NCBI RefSeq assembly: GCF_018861045.1
Contig: NZ_JAHKQJ010000010.1
Location: forward strand, 186,001-250,000
Direction: 5' to 3'
Source of the DNA: Octadecabacter sp. B2R22
Lineage (GTDB): Bacteria > Pseudomonadota > Alphaproteobacteria > Rhodobacterales > Rhodobacteraceae
DNA length: 64,000 nt
Shown here: positions 25,093 to 34,959 of the stretch, in pieces
Numbering within the stretch: the stretch's first letter is position 1
How the letters are laid out: each line of letters begins with the position of its first letter
Notes under the pieces: generated by a model
Databases searched by the model: none
Told to the model about the DNA's origin: nothing
Seen by the model: the letters and a program-made list of their open reading frames with translations, nothing else
Position numbers and translations under genes: made by a program

Positions 25093-25964
25093 TCATGGGC
25101 GGCGTTCCAGTGCCGAATAGGTCCAAAGCAGCGCTGACGAAGCGGCGGCGTCGGTGTGATGGGTGTGGAACTGCCAGCCAGAGGTGCGTGCCAAAATTGC
25201 GAGGCGGTCTTTGCGCTCTGCGAGGCGGTCGAGGTAGCGGTCACGCAAATCACGGGCTTTCAGGGTTTCATGAACCACAGCACCGGTCATGGATTCGAAA
25301 ATTGTGCGCCCGTCAAAGGGGAAGGCTTCTTCTATGGGGTCGAGGATTTGCACCAATGCGCCGCGCACGTCGCGGTCGGCGGCTTTGGCCATGGCGGTTT
25401 CGATCCCTGTCAGATCGCCCAAGAAATCTGAGACGAAGAGAGCGCGGGAATGGGGGGCCATGCCGTCCGCAATGGGTGTCCCGAAATCGTCTGCGTGATC
25501 CTCAGACAAGAGGGCGGCCATTTGTGAGATTTGCATTTCACCCCGTCGAGGGGGCAGCAGGTTGCCAGTCAGCCCAACCCGTTCACCGCCGCGCAGTAAA
25601 AGGATCGCTGTGGCAAGTGCAAGCGTGCGCGCGCGCTGGGCTTTGGTGGTGCCATCTTTCAAGGATGTGAACGACATTGAGGCGGATTGATCGACCCAGA
25701 GTAGGATGCTTTGGGCGATTTGCCATTCTTTGTCTTGTACGAACTGGTTGTCAGATCGTGCTGAGCGACGCCAATCAATCGCGCGCATTTCATCGTGGTT
25801 TTGCGCTGGGCGGTATTGCCAGAATGTATCACCCGCACCCGCTCGGCGTCGACCATGATCGCCTACCATTACCGTTGCGGCAAGGTGTTCAGCCTCGGCC
25901 AATAAGGCCGGAAAGGGCGCGGCTAGATCTTCTGATCGTGACCGAAGTGAGAGGGGCGCGTCAC

Positions 25965-25968
<4 letters not shown>
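25093..25968 (-). CDS. DUF58 domain protein (moxR operon)
   Basis: This 291-residue protein carries the DUF58 signature around DIDWRRSAR-type sequence (MRAIDWRRSARSDNQFVQ, about residues 62-80). A vWA-like segment follows (ILLWVDQSASMSF, with DxSxS residues of a metal-ion adhesion site) and later RALFVSDFLGDLTGIETA. DUF58 proteins are partners of MoxR AAA ATPases and are thought to be handled as chaperone clients or adaptors. Its ATG overlaps the moxR stop by four bases; the DUF4159 gene follows after 37 bases. Confidence 0.88.
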
Positions 25969-26984
<1,016 letters not shown>

Positions 26985-27050
26985 GGCAATCCGGTCCTTT
27001 AGGGGCATATAGTTGAATTAACAGAAGAACAGATAACGCGGATAAGCCCA

Positions 27051-27644
27051 ATGGCAAAAACAAACCAAAGTGATGAGAAGGTTCAGGTTTCGGCGGAAAG
27101 TCTCGCATCATCTGCGCGTGCCGCGAACAAAGGGGGCGGTTTGCCCCCCGTAGACAAGTGGAATCCCCCGTTTTGTGGGGATTTGGACATGCGGATCGCG
27201 CGGGACGGGACGTGGTTTTATTTGGGCACACCTATTGGGCGGCCAGAACTTGTGCGGTTGTTTTCGAGCGTTATACGCCGTGACGGGGACGATTATTTTC
27301 TAGTGACGCCAGTTGAAAAGGTCGGAATCACTGTTGATGATGCGCCTTTTGTGGCTGTGGATTTTGAAACCGTCGACGGGGACCTGCGGTTTGAAACCAA
27401 TGTCGGGGATTTTGCGACAGCAGGGCCAGAACACCCAATCCGCGTGGTACGGAACCCCGAAACAGGCGAGCCATCGCCCTACGTTTTGATCCGCCGCAAC
27501 CTCGAGGCGCTGATTGATCGCAAGTCGTTCTACAGGCTTGTCGATATCGGAGAGACGGCACCGCACGACGGGGCCGATTGGTTTGGGGTGCGCTCTGGCG
27601 GTGTGTTTTTCCCGATCATCCCAGCAGCGGAGCTCGATGTCTGA
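27051..27644 (+). CDS. DUF1285 family protein
   Basis: This 197-residue soluble protein matches the DUF1285 family of proteobacteria: CGDLDMRIARDGTWFYLGTPIGRPELVRLFSSVIRRDGDDYFLVTP is strongly conserved (about residues 44-88) and DWFGVRSGGVFFPI ends the domain. Its function is unknown. The stop codon overlaps the start of the isomerase gene by one base (TGATG), so the two are translationally coupled. Confidence 0.88.
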   Translation: MAKTNQSDEKVQVSAESLASSARAANKGGGLPPVDKWNPPFCGDLDMRIARDGTWFYLGTPIGRPELVRLFSSVIRRDGDDYFLVTPVEKVGITVDDAPFVAVDFETVDGDLRFETNVGDFATAGPEHPIRVVRNPETGEPSPYVLIRRNLEALIDRKSFYRLVDIGETAPHDGADWFGVRSGGVFFPIIPAAELDV

Positions 27645-28399
27645 TGCCAAAGTTTTGCGCCAACTTATCGATGCTGTTCACTGAATACCCATTGCTGGAG
27701 CGTCCAATGGCAGCGGCCATGGCAGGATTCAAAGCGGTGGAAGTTCTGTTTCCCTATGACGAAAACGCAGCAGAATTTGGAACGGCGCTGGCTCGGGCGA
27801 AAATGCCTATGGCGTTGATCAATTGCCCGCCCCCCAATTACACGGACCCCAATGGCCCTCGTGGATTTGCCGCCATGCCAGAAGAACAAGCGCGGTTTCA
27901 GGGCGCGTTTCGCCGCACGGTTCGATACGCTGGCGCGCTGGGCGCTGAGTTTGTTCATATCATGGCGGGGGCGGCTGAAGGGCCGGACGCACGGGCCTGT
28001 TTTGTCGAGAATTTGAAATGGGCGGCCGCATTTGCGCCGAAACAAAAACTGACGATTGAGCCGATCAACCGTCACGACTTGCCCGGTTATTTCTTGGACG
28101 ATTTCGATTTGGCGATGGAGGTTTTGGACGAGGTGAACGCGCCGAACCTGTATTTGCAGTTCGATGCCTATCACGCGGCGCGGATTACGGGCGATGTTTT
28201 GGGCACATGGGACAAGGTAAAAGCCCGAGTCGCCCATGTTCAGGTGGGCAGCGTGCCGGATCGCCATGAACCGTCACAGGGTGAGTTCGATTATGCCGCG
28301 TTCTTTAAAATGCTTGATAAACAAAAGTTTAAGGGCTGGGTGAGCGGTGAATATAACCCCGCCGGACGGACCGAGGAAAATCTTTCTTGGATCAGCTGA
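27644..28399 (+). CDS. hyi: Hydroxypyruvate isomerase family protein
   Basis: This 251-residue TIM-barrel protein of the xylose isomerase-like AP endonuclease family opens with MPKFCANLSMLFTEYPLLER. It has FVHIMAGAAEG, LTIEPINRHDLPGYFL with the metal-ligand Glu, LQFDAYHAARITGD, HVQVGSVPDRHEP and WVSGEYNPAGRTEENLSWI. These fit Hyi, which interconverts hydroxypyruvate and tartronate semialdehyde, a step linked to glyoxylate metabolism and so to glcDEF about 10 kb away. Related Otn/erythrulose isomerases are the alternative. The ATG at 27,644 is the coupled start after DUF1285. Confidence 0.88.
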   Translation: MPKFCANLSMLFTEYPLLERPMAAAMAGFKAVEVLFPYDENAAEFGTALARAKMPMALINCPPPNYTDPNGPRGFAAMPEEQARFQGAFRRTVRYAGALGAEFVHIMAGAAEGPDARACFVENLKWAAAFAPKQKLTIEPINRHDLPGYFLDDFDLAMEVLDEVNAPNLYLQFDAYHAARITGDVLGTWDKVKARVAHVQVGSVPDRHEPSQGEFDYAAFFKMLDKQKFKGWVSGEYNPAGRTEENLSWIS

Positions 28400-28438
28400 C
28401 ATGCTGCTGACATAATGCTGTCAGCAGGGGTATGTCAG
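28396..28438. promoter_or_regulatory. Nested palindromes upstream of the VOC-yafY pair
   Basis: A perfect inner dyad CTGCTGACA (28,404-28,412) / TGTCAGCAG (28,419-28,427) is nested in an outer dyad CTGACAT (28,396-28,402) / ATGTCAG (28,432-28,438). The half-sites TGACA, TGACA and TGTCA start 11 bases apart (28,397, 28,408, 28,419), and a fourth TGTCA is at 28,433. It lies 33 bases before the VOC gene and overlaps the hyi stop. It is a candidate operator for the WYL/YafY-type regulator encoded at 28,849. Confidence 0.6.
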
Positions 28439-28470
28439 AGAGGGCTCATCAACAAATCAGGAGATGAGAA

Positions 28471-28845
28471 ATGACATACCAACCAATGACAGCATGGGTC
28501 GAAATTCCAGTGACGGACCTCGAGAAATCAATGGCGTACTATGACGAAGTGTTCGGCTGGACGTCACAGATGGTGACGGACATGGGGCCAAACCCGATCG
28601 CGGTTCTGAACGGGGGCGATACCGGCGGTGGCGGGCATCTTTATCCGGGTAAGCCACCTGCAACAGGCACAGGCGCGACGCTTCATTTGAGTGTCACTGG
28701 TAAGCTCGAAGATACCGCCGCGCGGGTCACCAAAGCGGGAGGCGAGGTGCTGGGCCCAATCGTCGATATTCCGGCGGGTCGTTTTCAGTACACGCTTGAT
28801 CTTGATGGCAATTCCATCGGGCTTTTTGAACTCGGAAAGAAATAA
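28471..28845 (+). CDS. VOC (glyoxalase/bleomycin-resistance fold) protein
   Basis: This 124-residue protein is a single vicinal-oxygen-chelate unit: MTAWVEIPVTDLEKSMAYYDEVFGW, then GGGGHLYPGKPPATGTGATLHLSVTGKLEDTAARVTKAGGEVLGP and GRFQYTLDLDGNSIGLFEL with the terminal metal-ligand Glu. Members include lyases, dioxygenases and resistance proteins; the substrate cannot be read from sequence. A ribosome site (AGGAGATGAG) precedes the ATG. It is three bases upstream of the YafY-type regulator and is probably its main target. Confidence 0.88.
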   Translation: MTYQPMTAWVEIPVTDLEKSMAYYDEVFGWTSQMVTDMGPNPIAVLNGGDTGGGGHLYPGKPPATGTGATLHLSVTGKLEDTAARVTKAGGEVLGPIVDIPAGRFQYTLDLDGNSIGLFELGKK

Positions 28846-28848
28846 ACC

Positions 28849-29550
28849 ATGAGACGCGCCGACCGCCTTTTCCAGATCGTACAATATCTGCGGGGTGGTC
28901 GGCTGCTTACGGCGCAAATGCTGGCTGAACGGCTCGAGGTCACAAAGCGGACTGTGTATCGTGATGTGGCGGATCTGATTGGCTCTGGCGTGCCGATTGA
29001 GGGCGAAGCGGGCGTCGGCTATGTGATGCGGGCAGGCTATGACCTGCCACCGCTGATGTTTAATTCAGAAGAAATTGTGGCCCTTGTGGCAGGTGCGCGG
29101 ATGATCCGTGCTTGGGGTGGTGCATCAATGGCGGCTGCCGCCGAGGAAGCACTGGTCAAAATCGAGGCCGTGTTGCCCGATGATGCACGGGCCAAGGCCG
29201 CCAGCGTTCCGGTTCATGCGTTTACGATGCACAACATGACCGACGACATTCGTGCACGTATTGACCGGATTGAAACAGCGGCGGACGGGCGCATTAGGTT
29301 GGATCTGGATTATGCCGACCAACATGGCGCGTCTTCGCGGCGTGTCATTCGGCCTTTGGGCCTGTGGTTCTGGGGTAAGGTTTGGACGGTCGTTGGATGG
29401 TGCGAACTGCGCGATGATTTTCGCATGTTTCGTCTTGATCGCATCAAGGACATGGAAGAGGCGGGGCCGTTCAAGATCGAAAAGGGCCAGAGCCTGCGTG
29501 ATTTTTATGCCTCGCCCGATCGTGGTGGCCCCCGTGGAGATCCGCGATAG
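28849..29550 (+). CDS. YafY-type transcriptional regulator (HTH_11 + WYL)
   Basis: This 233-residue protein has an N-terminal DeoR-like helix-turn-helix (RADRLFQIVQYLRGGRLLTAQMLAERLEVTKRTVYRDVADLIGSGVPIEGEAGVGYVM) and a WYL-type ligand domain (about 140-230; SSRRVIRPLGLWFWGKVWTVVGWCELRDDFRMFRLDRI, with WTV where many have WYL). It forms an operon with the VOC protein. The phased TGACA/TGTCA boxes upstream of that operon are the likely binding site, giving autoregulation. Confidence 0.9.
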   Translation: MRRADRLFQIVQYLRGGRLLTAQMLAERLEVTKRTVYRDVADLIGSGVPIEGEAGVGYVMRAGYDLPPLMFNSEEIVALVAGARMIRAWGGASMAAAAEEALVKIEAVLPDDARAKAASVPVHAFTMHNMTDDIRARIDRIETAADGRIRLDLDYADQHGASSRRVIRPLGLWFWGKVWTVVGWCELRDDFRMFRLDRIKDMEEAGPFKIEKGQSLRDFYASPDRGGPRGDPR

Positions 29551-29577
29551 AGCTGTGTGCCGAAGGCCCTTGTAGGA

Positions 29578-29610
29578 GCCTCCGGCGGGGATATTTAAGA
29601 ACCAAAGAAG
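29578..29610 (+). repeat. Dispersed intergenic repeat, copy 4
   Basis: GCCTCCGGCGGGGATATTT is followed by AAGAACCAAAGAAG, nearly identical to the copy at 3846-3879. It sits between the convergent yafY-like and vWA genes, abutting the vWA stop codon at 29,614. Confidence 0.75.
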
Positions 29611-29613
29611 CGG

Positions 29614-31605
29614 TTAGTTGGACAGGGATTGCGCGAGGCGCATCAACTGGACCGCCTCGGTTCGGTAACCGAATTGGTCGGTGCCCCGGTTGGCGTTTGC
29701 CAGCGCAATGGCGTCATCCCAGCCCCAATCCCCAAGGTAGGTGTCATCGCGCAACAGCTGGCCAAAGCCTGCGATAGAAGCGGCGAACAGGGCTTCGGTG
29801 TCGGGCGCGCCAACCGTGGAGAACGGCGTTTCGATTAACTGGCTTACGTCTTCGCCCGGGGCTTTGTAACGCAGACGCAAGAAGCCGAGTTCGTCAGACG
29901 TCGCCGTGGTTTCGGCCGCTTGATAGCGCAACGGATCGCTCAGCTGTGCGGGCGAGCCGACGGGTGTGACTTCATAGATCGCCGTGACCGTATGGCCTGC
30001 GCCAAGTTCACCCGCATCTACTGCGTCGTTGTTGAAATCCTCGCGGGCAAGGGCGCGGGTTTCATAGCCGATTAGGCGGTATTCGGCGATGGTTGCAGGA
30101 TTGAATTCGACCTGAATTTTCACGTCATTGGCGATGGGGAACAACGCGCCAGTAAGGTTATCGACCAGCACCTTTTGGGCCTCTGACAAGGTGTCGATAT
30201 AGGCCGCAGTGCCGTTGCCGTTTTGCGCAAGGCTTTGCATGGTTGCGTCTTGCAGATTGCCACGACCGAAACCGAGGACGGACAGGTAAGTGCCGCTGTC
30301 GCGTTTATCTTCGATGTAGGCTTCCAGCCCCCGCGGGTCGGAGAGGCCGACGTTGAAATCACCATCCGTTGCAAGGATCACGCGAGACACATCGCCATCG
30401 TCTGTCATCTGTTCTGCCATTGCATAGGCGGCCTCAAGCCCGCCTTGACCGTTGGTTGATCCGCCAGCGCGCAGATCATTCAGAGCCTTGAGGATTTCTG
30501 TGCGTTCGGATGCTGCGGTTGGTTCCAGTGCGATGGATGTTGATCCCGCGTAGGTGACGATGGAAATCGCGTCTTCTGGGCGCAGGTTATCCAGCATCAG
30601 GCGGAACGACTGGCGCAGTAGCGGCAGTTTGTCCGTACTTTCCATGCTGCCGGACGTGTCTATCAGGAACACGAGGTTCAGTGGCGGGCGGTCCTCGACG
30701 GCTGGCATTTCGCCTTGGATGCCGATGTGGACCAGTTGGGTGTCCGCATTCCATGGGGTTTCAAAAACATTGACCGTGGGTTGGAACGGGTGCGGGCCTT
30801 CGGGGGTTGGATAGGCGTAGGGGAAGTAGTTGATCAGTTCTTCGATGCGGACGGCCTGTTCGGGCGGCAATTGGCCTGCGGTCAGTGAGGAGCGCACGAC
30901 GGAATAGGCGGCGGTGTCCACGTCGATAGAGAATGTGGAAACAGGGTCATCGGAGGTGATCTTGAGTGGGTTGGGTGTGTCGTTGGCATAGGTTTCGGTG
31001 TTGGCGTCGGGCGGCGGAGCGATGGTGCCGACGTAACCCGCTGGGGCCATATCGCGGGCAATTGCGTCGCCCACAGCCATTTCACGGCTAAGTGCCAGTG
31101 GCGCGGCGGGTGAAATGCTGATGCTTTCTGCGCTTTGTTCAAGGAGGACAGCGCCCTCGGCTTCGGCGACGATCGCAGGCGCTGGTTCAACGCGGGCTCT
31201 GAGGTCGGCTTCTTCGTCAATGTCGTCGGCCTGTGCCGTGGCAACTGAAACAGACCCGATTGGGGTGGCTTCCGGCTGAACCAGCGTTTCTGGCGTTGCC
31301 ACTTTTGTGGTTGGGTCGAGGTTCAAGATATCGCGCCCTTGAGGCGTGGTGATCATGACGCCGCAGGCAACGATGGCGGTGGTGACAGTCAGCCCGCCGC
31401 GGGATGTAAGTTTGTTCAGCATGTCTTTTACTCCAGTCCATTTTGTTGGTCTGGTGGTATGACGGGCCGCATCGCGCGATCCTTGGAGATCGGCGAAATT
31501 TTTTGCCGCCAGCGCGATATTTCGCGCCTTGGCCTCTGTATCAGGTGCAGGGGTTGCGGCATTCATTGCGGACTTGAGGTCGTCTAGATCAAAATCATCA
31601 CTCAT
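29614..31605 (-). CDS. Membrane-anchored von Willebrand factor A protein (YfbK/DUF3520 type)
   Basis: This 663-residue protein starts with a 65-residue cytoplasmic part (MSDDFDLDDLKSAMNAATPAP), has one membrane segment (GLTVTTAIVACGVMITTP) and an extracytoplasmic region. That region has the YfbK N-terminal domain (TFSIDVDTAAYSVVRSSLTAGQLPP, EELINYFPYAYP), a vWA domain with an intact MIDAS (LVFLIDTSGSMEST; later ILATDGDFNVG) and a C-terminal DUF3520 domain. Its ATG directly follows the stop of the sigma-factor gene, with the ribosome site GGAGGGCG inside that gene. Position and topology suggest it acts as the membrane partner of the sigma factor; this is inferred. Confidence 0.88.
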   Translation of the reverse strand: MSDDFDLDDLKSAMNAATPAPDTEAKARNIALAAKNFADLQGSRDAARHTTRPTKWTGVKDMLNKLTSRGGLTVTTAIVACGVMITTPQGRDILNLDPTTKVATPETLVQPEATPIGSVSVATAQADDIDEEADLRARVEPAPAIVAEAEGAVLLEQSAESISISPAAPLALSREMAVGDAIARDMAPAGYVGTIAPPPDANTETYANDTPNPLKITSDDPVSTFSIDVDTAAYSVVRSSLTAGQLPPEQAVRIEELINYFPYAYPTPEGPHPFQPTVNVFETPWNADTQLVHIGIQGEMPAVEDRPPLNLVFLIDTSGSMESTDKLPLLRQSFRLMLDNLRPEDAISIVTYAGSTSIALEPTAASERTEILKALNDLRAGGSTNGQGGLEAAYAMAEQMTDDGDVSRVILATDGDFNVGLSDPRGLEAYIEDKRDSGTYLSVLGFGRGNLQDATMQSLAQNGNGTAAYIDTLSEAQKVLVDNLTGALFPIANDVKIQVEFNPATIAEYRLIGYETRALAREDFNNDAVDAGELGAGHTVTAIYEVTPVGSPAQLSDPLRYQAAETTATSDELGFLRLRYKAPGEDVSQLIETPFSTVGAPDTEALFAASIAGFGQLLRDDTYLGDWGWDDAIALANANRGTDQFGYRTEAVQLMRLAQSLSN

Positions 31606-32145
31606 TTATACGCCCTCCTTTTCCTTAAGGGATTTAAGATGTTTACGGGCCTCTGACAGGCGCCAGCTGATGGTGCCCTCGGAGACGCCCAAGATTTCGC
31701 CAGCCTCGGCGTGGGTCATGTCATCAAGGATTAGGGCCAGCGTGTCGCGCAGATCGGGGGCGAGTTGGCCCATGGCCTCGGTGAGCCAATCGGCGCGGGT
31801 GGTGTTTTCTTCTATAACGGCTTGGCGGTTGAGTTCCCAATCGCCCCATCCATCAGCGGCACGTCCATGGGTGGCCTGTTTGCGGCGGCGATCATGGGCG
31901 GCGTTTACGGCCACGCGGTACAGCCATGTGGTGACTTTGGATTGGCGTTTGTAACTGGCGAGCTTCGCAGGCAGCGCGGCGCAGATGTCCTGCGTGAGGT
32001 CTTCGGCCTCGTGCTGGCTGCCGGTCAGGCGAAAACACAAACGATACAGGCGGTCGTACTGACGGGCGATCAGGCTGGCAAAGGCCTGTTCGTCCCCATT
32101 TGCGGCCGCCAAGGCCATGTCTTCGTCGCTTACTGTCATACGCAT
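31606..32145 (-). CDS. RNA polymerase sigma-70 family factor (ECF type)
   Basis: This protein of about 179 residues has region 2 (EQAFASLIARQYDRLYRLCFRLTGSQHEAEDLTQDICAAL) and region 4 (LAPDLRDTLALILDDMTHAEAGEILGVSEGTISWRLSEARKHL). No region 3 is present, as in extracytoplasmic-function sigma factors. The exact start is uncertain: ATG at 32,145 (used here), ATG at 32,139 or a TTG at 32,175, none with a good ribosome site. It is coupled to the membrane vWA gene with no intergenic base. No classical zinc-containing anti-sigma factor is nearby. Confidence 0.88.
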   Translation of the reverse strand: MRMTVSDEDMALAAANGDEQAFASLIARQYDRLYRLCFRLTGSQHEAEDLTQDICAALPAKLASYKRQSKVTTWLYRVAVNAAHDRRRKQATHGRAADGWGDWELNRQAVIEENTTRADWLTEAMGQLAPDLRDTLALILDDMTHAEAGEILGVSEGTISWRLSEARKHLKSLKEKEGV

Positions 32146-32201
32146 CACTAGGGTATGACGGGCGCTAAAGGTCAATCCTTGGAAAGAAATTCAAAAAAGT
32201 T

Positions 32202-32615
32202 TCAAAAGGGTTTTGTGACGACGACCCAGAGGATGGCGATGACGCCGAAGACGCTGATTTCGTTGAAGATACGCAGGTACATGTCGCTTTCAAGGAATTC
32301 GCCTTTTTTGGCACGTATGACCATGCCGCCCGTCATCATGTAGTGGATGAACAGCAGCGCGACGAGGCCGAGTTTCACCCAGACCCAAGGCGCAAAGGAC
32401 CAGACGGCGGCGCCAAGCCAGATGCCAGTGATCAGTGCGATGACCATTAGGCCCGCCGAAAAGCGATAGAGGCGGTAGGTGAGATCCCCCAAGGGACCGA
32501 ATTCACCCGTCTTAGCGAAATCACGTTTCCAATAAATCAGCGCCCGTGGGACCGCGAAGATTGAGGTCATCCACCCCATGACGCAGAGAATATGTATGAT
32601 TTTCAGCCAATCCAT
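32202..32615 (-). CDS. CopD/HemJ-like (UPF0093) membrane protein
   Basis: This 137-residue protein has four predicted membrane helices. It opens with MDWLKIIHILCVMGWMTSIFAVPRALIYWK, where the His in the first helix is conserved in HemJ-like proteins, and the fourth-helix KLGLVALLFIHYMM region is also characteristic. HemJ oxidises protoporphyrinogen IX; other relatives are simply annotated 'CopD family'. The short length and lack of haem genes nearby leave the activity open. It lies upstream of the sigma-factor gene on the same strand (56-base gap). Confidence 0.7.
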   Translation of the reverse strand: MDWLKIIHILCVMGWMTSIFAVPRALIYWKRDFAKTGEFGPLGDLTYRLYRFSAGLMVIALITGIWLGAAVWSFAPWVWVKLGLVALLFIHYMMTGGMVIRAKKGEFLESDMYLRIFNEISVFGVIAILWVVVTKPF

Positions 32616-33106
32616 GGGCGTTTAATGGCGGATGGAAGGGGCACGTGCAAGTGGCCCACGTCTTATTCCGCGCCATCGGCCCGAGGCAACCACTGCGGTT
32701 GACGGGCGGAGTGCTGCTGGTGTGTTTGCTGCAATTTACGGTGTGGGCGGTGCCGAGGGGGTGTTTTAGGCCCCCAAGGTCAATGCGCTGCGACCTGCTG
32801 GCCCCGTTTCGGGACCAGCCGGCTGCCACAAATGCCATGGCGCACGGGGTGATAATCCGCACGGGTTAACCATGGGTAAAGGTAAAACATGTGGATTACG
32901 GGAGCGTGAATGGGGCGTTCGGTGGTGTTGCGGAGGACCAGCGTGTTGGAAGCAAAGTCCGCTGTGCGGACAGTAAACCTATATTTCGTAACTGCGGCGA
33001 AGGTTCGGTATCCGCCCAAAGGAGACATCTATTGTGTCCCGAGGTGCAGCTTGCAGCGCCTCCAAAGCAGTCATTGTTTGAACGGCAGATCAGGGACGGG
33101 GTCCCG
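32616..33106. other. Gene-free stretch
   Basis: No coding frame with a plausible start and family is visible on either strand. The sequence includes a GC-rich part (32,680-32,840) and fragments resembling degenerate roseobacter intergenic repeats (GTGTTGCGGAGG, TGTGCGGACAGTAAAC). No hairpin with a T-tract was found. Confidence 0.5.
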
Positions 33107-34033
33107 TTATGTCCGAGCGGCGTTCGTAAACAATGAGCGTTGCTTTCTCGTCATGTAAGTCCAAGCAATAAAACGACTGGTTTTCTGCCCCTGTGCCATT
33201 TCGACGACCCTAAAATCGGTGGCATTGGCTTTTCCTATGATCCGCTTGAGGGGCTGGAGGTTATCTTTTTTCGAGACCAACGAGGTAAACCAAAGGCATT
33301 GATCGGCGAATTCTACGCTCTGGTTAACCATATTTGCGATGAACTTTATCTCCCCACCAGGGCACCAAAGCTCGGCATTTTGGCCGCCAAAGTTCAGCAT
33401 ATTTGACCGTCCTTTGCCCAGGTTCGACCACTTACGTTGAGTGCCTTTGTTCGCCTGTTCCTTAGATGCATGAAAAGGCGGGTTACACATGGTGACGTGA
33501 AAAGCATCATCGGACCGGAACACACCGCGAAAGATATTCTCAGGCCGATCTTGTCGTCTGAGGGAGATGTTCATGTTGTTGAACTCACAAATTTTGCCCG
33601 CAGATTTGAGTGCGGCTGCGTCGATATCAGTTCCAGTAAAGTGCCAACCATATTCGCTCTGGCCGACAATGGGATAGACCAAGCTCGCGCCTGTACCGAT
33701 ATCTAGCACCTTGATGTCGCGCCCACGTGGGATTTCTTGATTGTTGCTGCCAGCCAGCAAGTCCGCCAGATAATGGATGTAGTCGACACGGCCAGGAATT
33801 GGGGGGCACAAGTAACCTTCGGGAATATCCCAAGAACGGATGCCGTAGTGCGTCCTCAACAACGCTCGGTTAAGCATTCGGACGGCCAGAGAATTCTGAA
33901 AATCAATTGTTGCCTGACCGACTGGATTGCTAATCGTAAAAGCGTCAAGTTCCGGTGTATCAGCCACCAAGCGCACAAAATCATAGCCTGCCGAGTGCTG
34001 ATTGCGGGGGTGCAGCTTTGTTTTGGTGGCCAT
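33107..34033 (-). CDS. rlmF: 23S rRNA (adenine-1618-N6)-methyltransferase
   Basis: This 308-residue Rossmann methyltransferase opens with MATKTKLHPRNQHSAGYDF, the RlmF signature 'LHPRN.H...YD'. It has the SAM-binding DIGTGASLVYPIVG, the catalytic N6-adenine motif MCNPPFHASKEQA (NPPF) and WFTSLVSKKDNL. It methylates A1618 of 23S rRNA. The ATG at 34,033 has GGAAGG seven bases upstream; an ATG at 34,048 lacks one. The gene stands alone between two gene-free stretches and looks more AT-rich than the chromosome to its left, so it may have been acquired. Confidence 0.92.
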   Translation of the reverse strand: MATKTKLHPRNQHSAGYDFVRLVADTPELDAFTISNPVGQATIDFQNSLAVRMLNRALLRTHYGIRSWDIPEGYLCPPIPGRVDYIHYLADLLAGSNNQEIPRGRDIKVLDIGTGASLVYPIVGQSEYGWHFTGTDIDAAALKSAGKICEFNNMNISLRRQDRPENIFRGVFRSDDAFHVTMCNPPFHASKEQANKGTQRKWSNLGKGRSNMLNFGGQNAELWCPGGEIKFIANMVNQSVEFADQCLWFTSLVSKKDNLQPLKRIIGKANATDFRVVEMAQGQKTSRFIAWTYMTRKQRSLFTNAART

Positions 34034-34048
34034 GAAGGCGCCTTCCAT

Positions 34049-34647
34049 ACAGTTGGGTGGACGTCGCTCGCCAGACGGTTGGGCGTTTCTAAGCTCTTAT
34101 AGATAAATAGTGAAATAGGTAGCGTGGCACATCTTCAGCTGACGTCTAACAGGGTGCGTCCGTCAAACACGGCCCCTTCCGGACTTTGACCTGCCATCGC
34201 ATGTCGCGCTGCTGCTTCCCGAAAGCAGACATTAACTGGTTTTAAGTTTTTCCATCCGCAAGCGGCTCTCTATGCGCAGTTGCACGACCCGCACACTGCA
34301 TGTTAGCCGCTCTATAGCCATTCCTGTGTATGCTGCTCAGGTGTCGGTTAGGGCTGGCTCGGTGATTGCACACCTTGCCAGCCCGAACAGTGACGGCCCA
34401 TAACGGACACTGGTAGGTGGCGTTTATACCGCGGTGCGGCTTCCCTTAGCGGACATCGACAAAAGTCCACAGCAATTGCCGGGTGGAAAAGCCTGTTGTT
34501 CTGACTACGTGTGGATTTGATGCATCTGCGCGCCTGAGAACAGCTTGCCACAGAGTTCTGAGCGGCATAACCGCTCAGAATCTGCGCCGGCGGGCTCTTA
34601 GTGTTCGGGCAAGCACAGCCAGACGTTACGTGAAGCGGGCGAAGCTC
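34049..34647. other. Gene-free stretch with degenerate intergenic repeats
   Basis: No convincing gene was found in about 600 bases. It contains GAAAGCAGACATT (near 34,213) and AGCGGACAT (near 34,444), degenerate relatives of the GCGGACATTC motif seen at 12,666. The pairs AGCGGCATAACCGCT (34,561-34,575; arms AGCGG/CCGCT) and GCTCTCAAAAACCGGCC near 34,640 are weak hairpins. Confidence 0.45.
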
Positions 34648-34830
34648 TCAAAAACCGGCCGCTGTTGTAGCAAGAGTTTGATTTCGTGCGTCAACGCGCT
34701 GTTGGACCGCTGCGCAGGCCACGATGTTTCCCTCCAAACAAGCGGCATCGAGCTGCTGGCTGGCTGATATTTCTGCGGGTGAATCACATGCGCTTAGGCC
34801 AAGCACTGCAAGAATTATGTATCTTTTCAT
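34648..34830 (-). CDS. Small lipoprotein
   Basis: This 60-residue protein, MKRYIILAVLGLSACDSPAE..., has a short signal sequence and the lipobox LSAC (Cys15). The mature 45 residues contain two more cysteines in LDAACLEGNIVACAAVQQRVDARN, a pattern that recalls small Sel1-like or entericidin-like lipoproteins but is not a clear match. The start at 34,830 follows AGAAAG. Its neighbour on the left is a gene-free stretch, and the AraC regulator to the right is co-directional at 129 bases. Confidence 0.6.
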   Translation of the reverse strand: MKRYIILAVLGLSACDSPAEISASQQLDAACLEGNIVACAAVQQRVDARNQTLATTAAGF

Positions 34831-34959
34831 TGATGTTCTTTCTCTTCTTCTGGTTCCGTGCTGGTTAAACAGCACTGGATATGGACAAGACCCTTGGCGC
34901 CGCAGGACTGCCGCGAAGCCAAATGTTTTGGTTTCAGTTGTGTGTTCGTAAGTGGTGGT

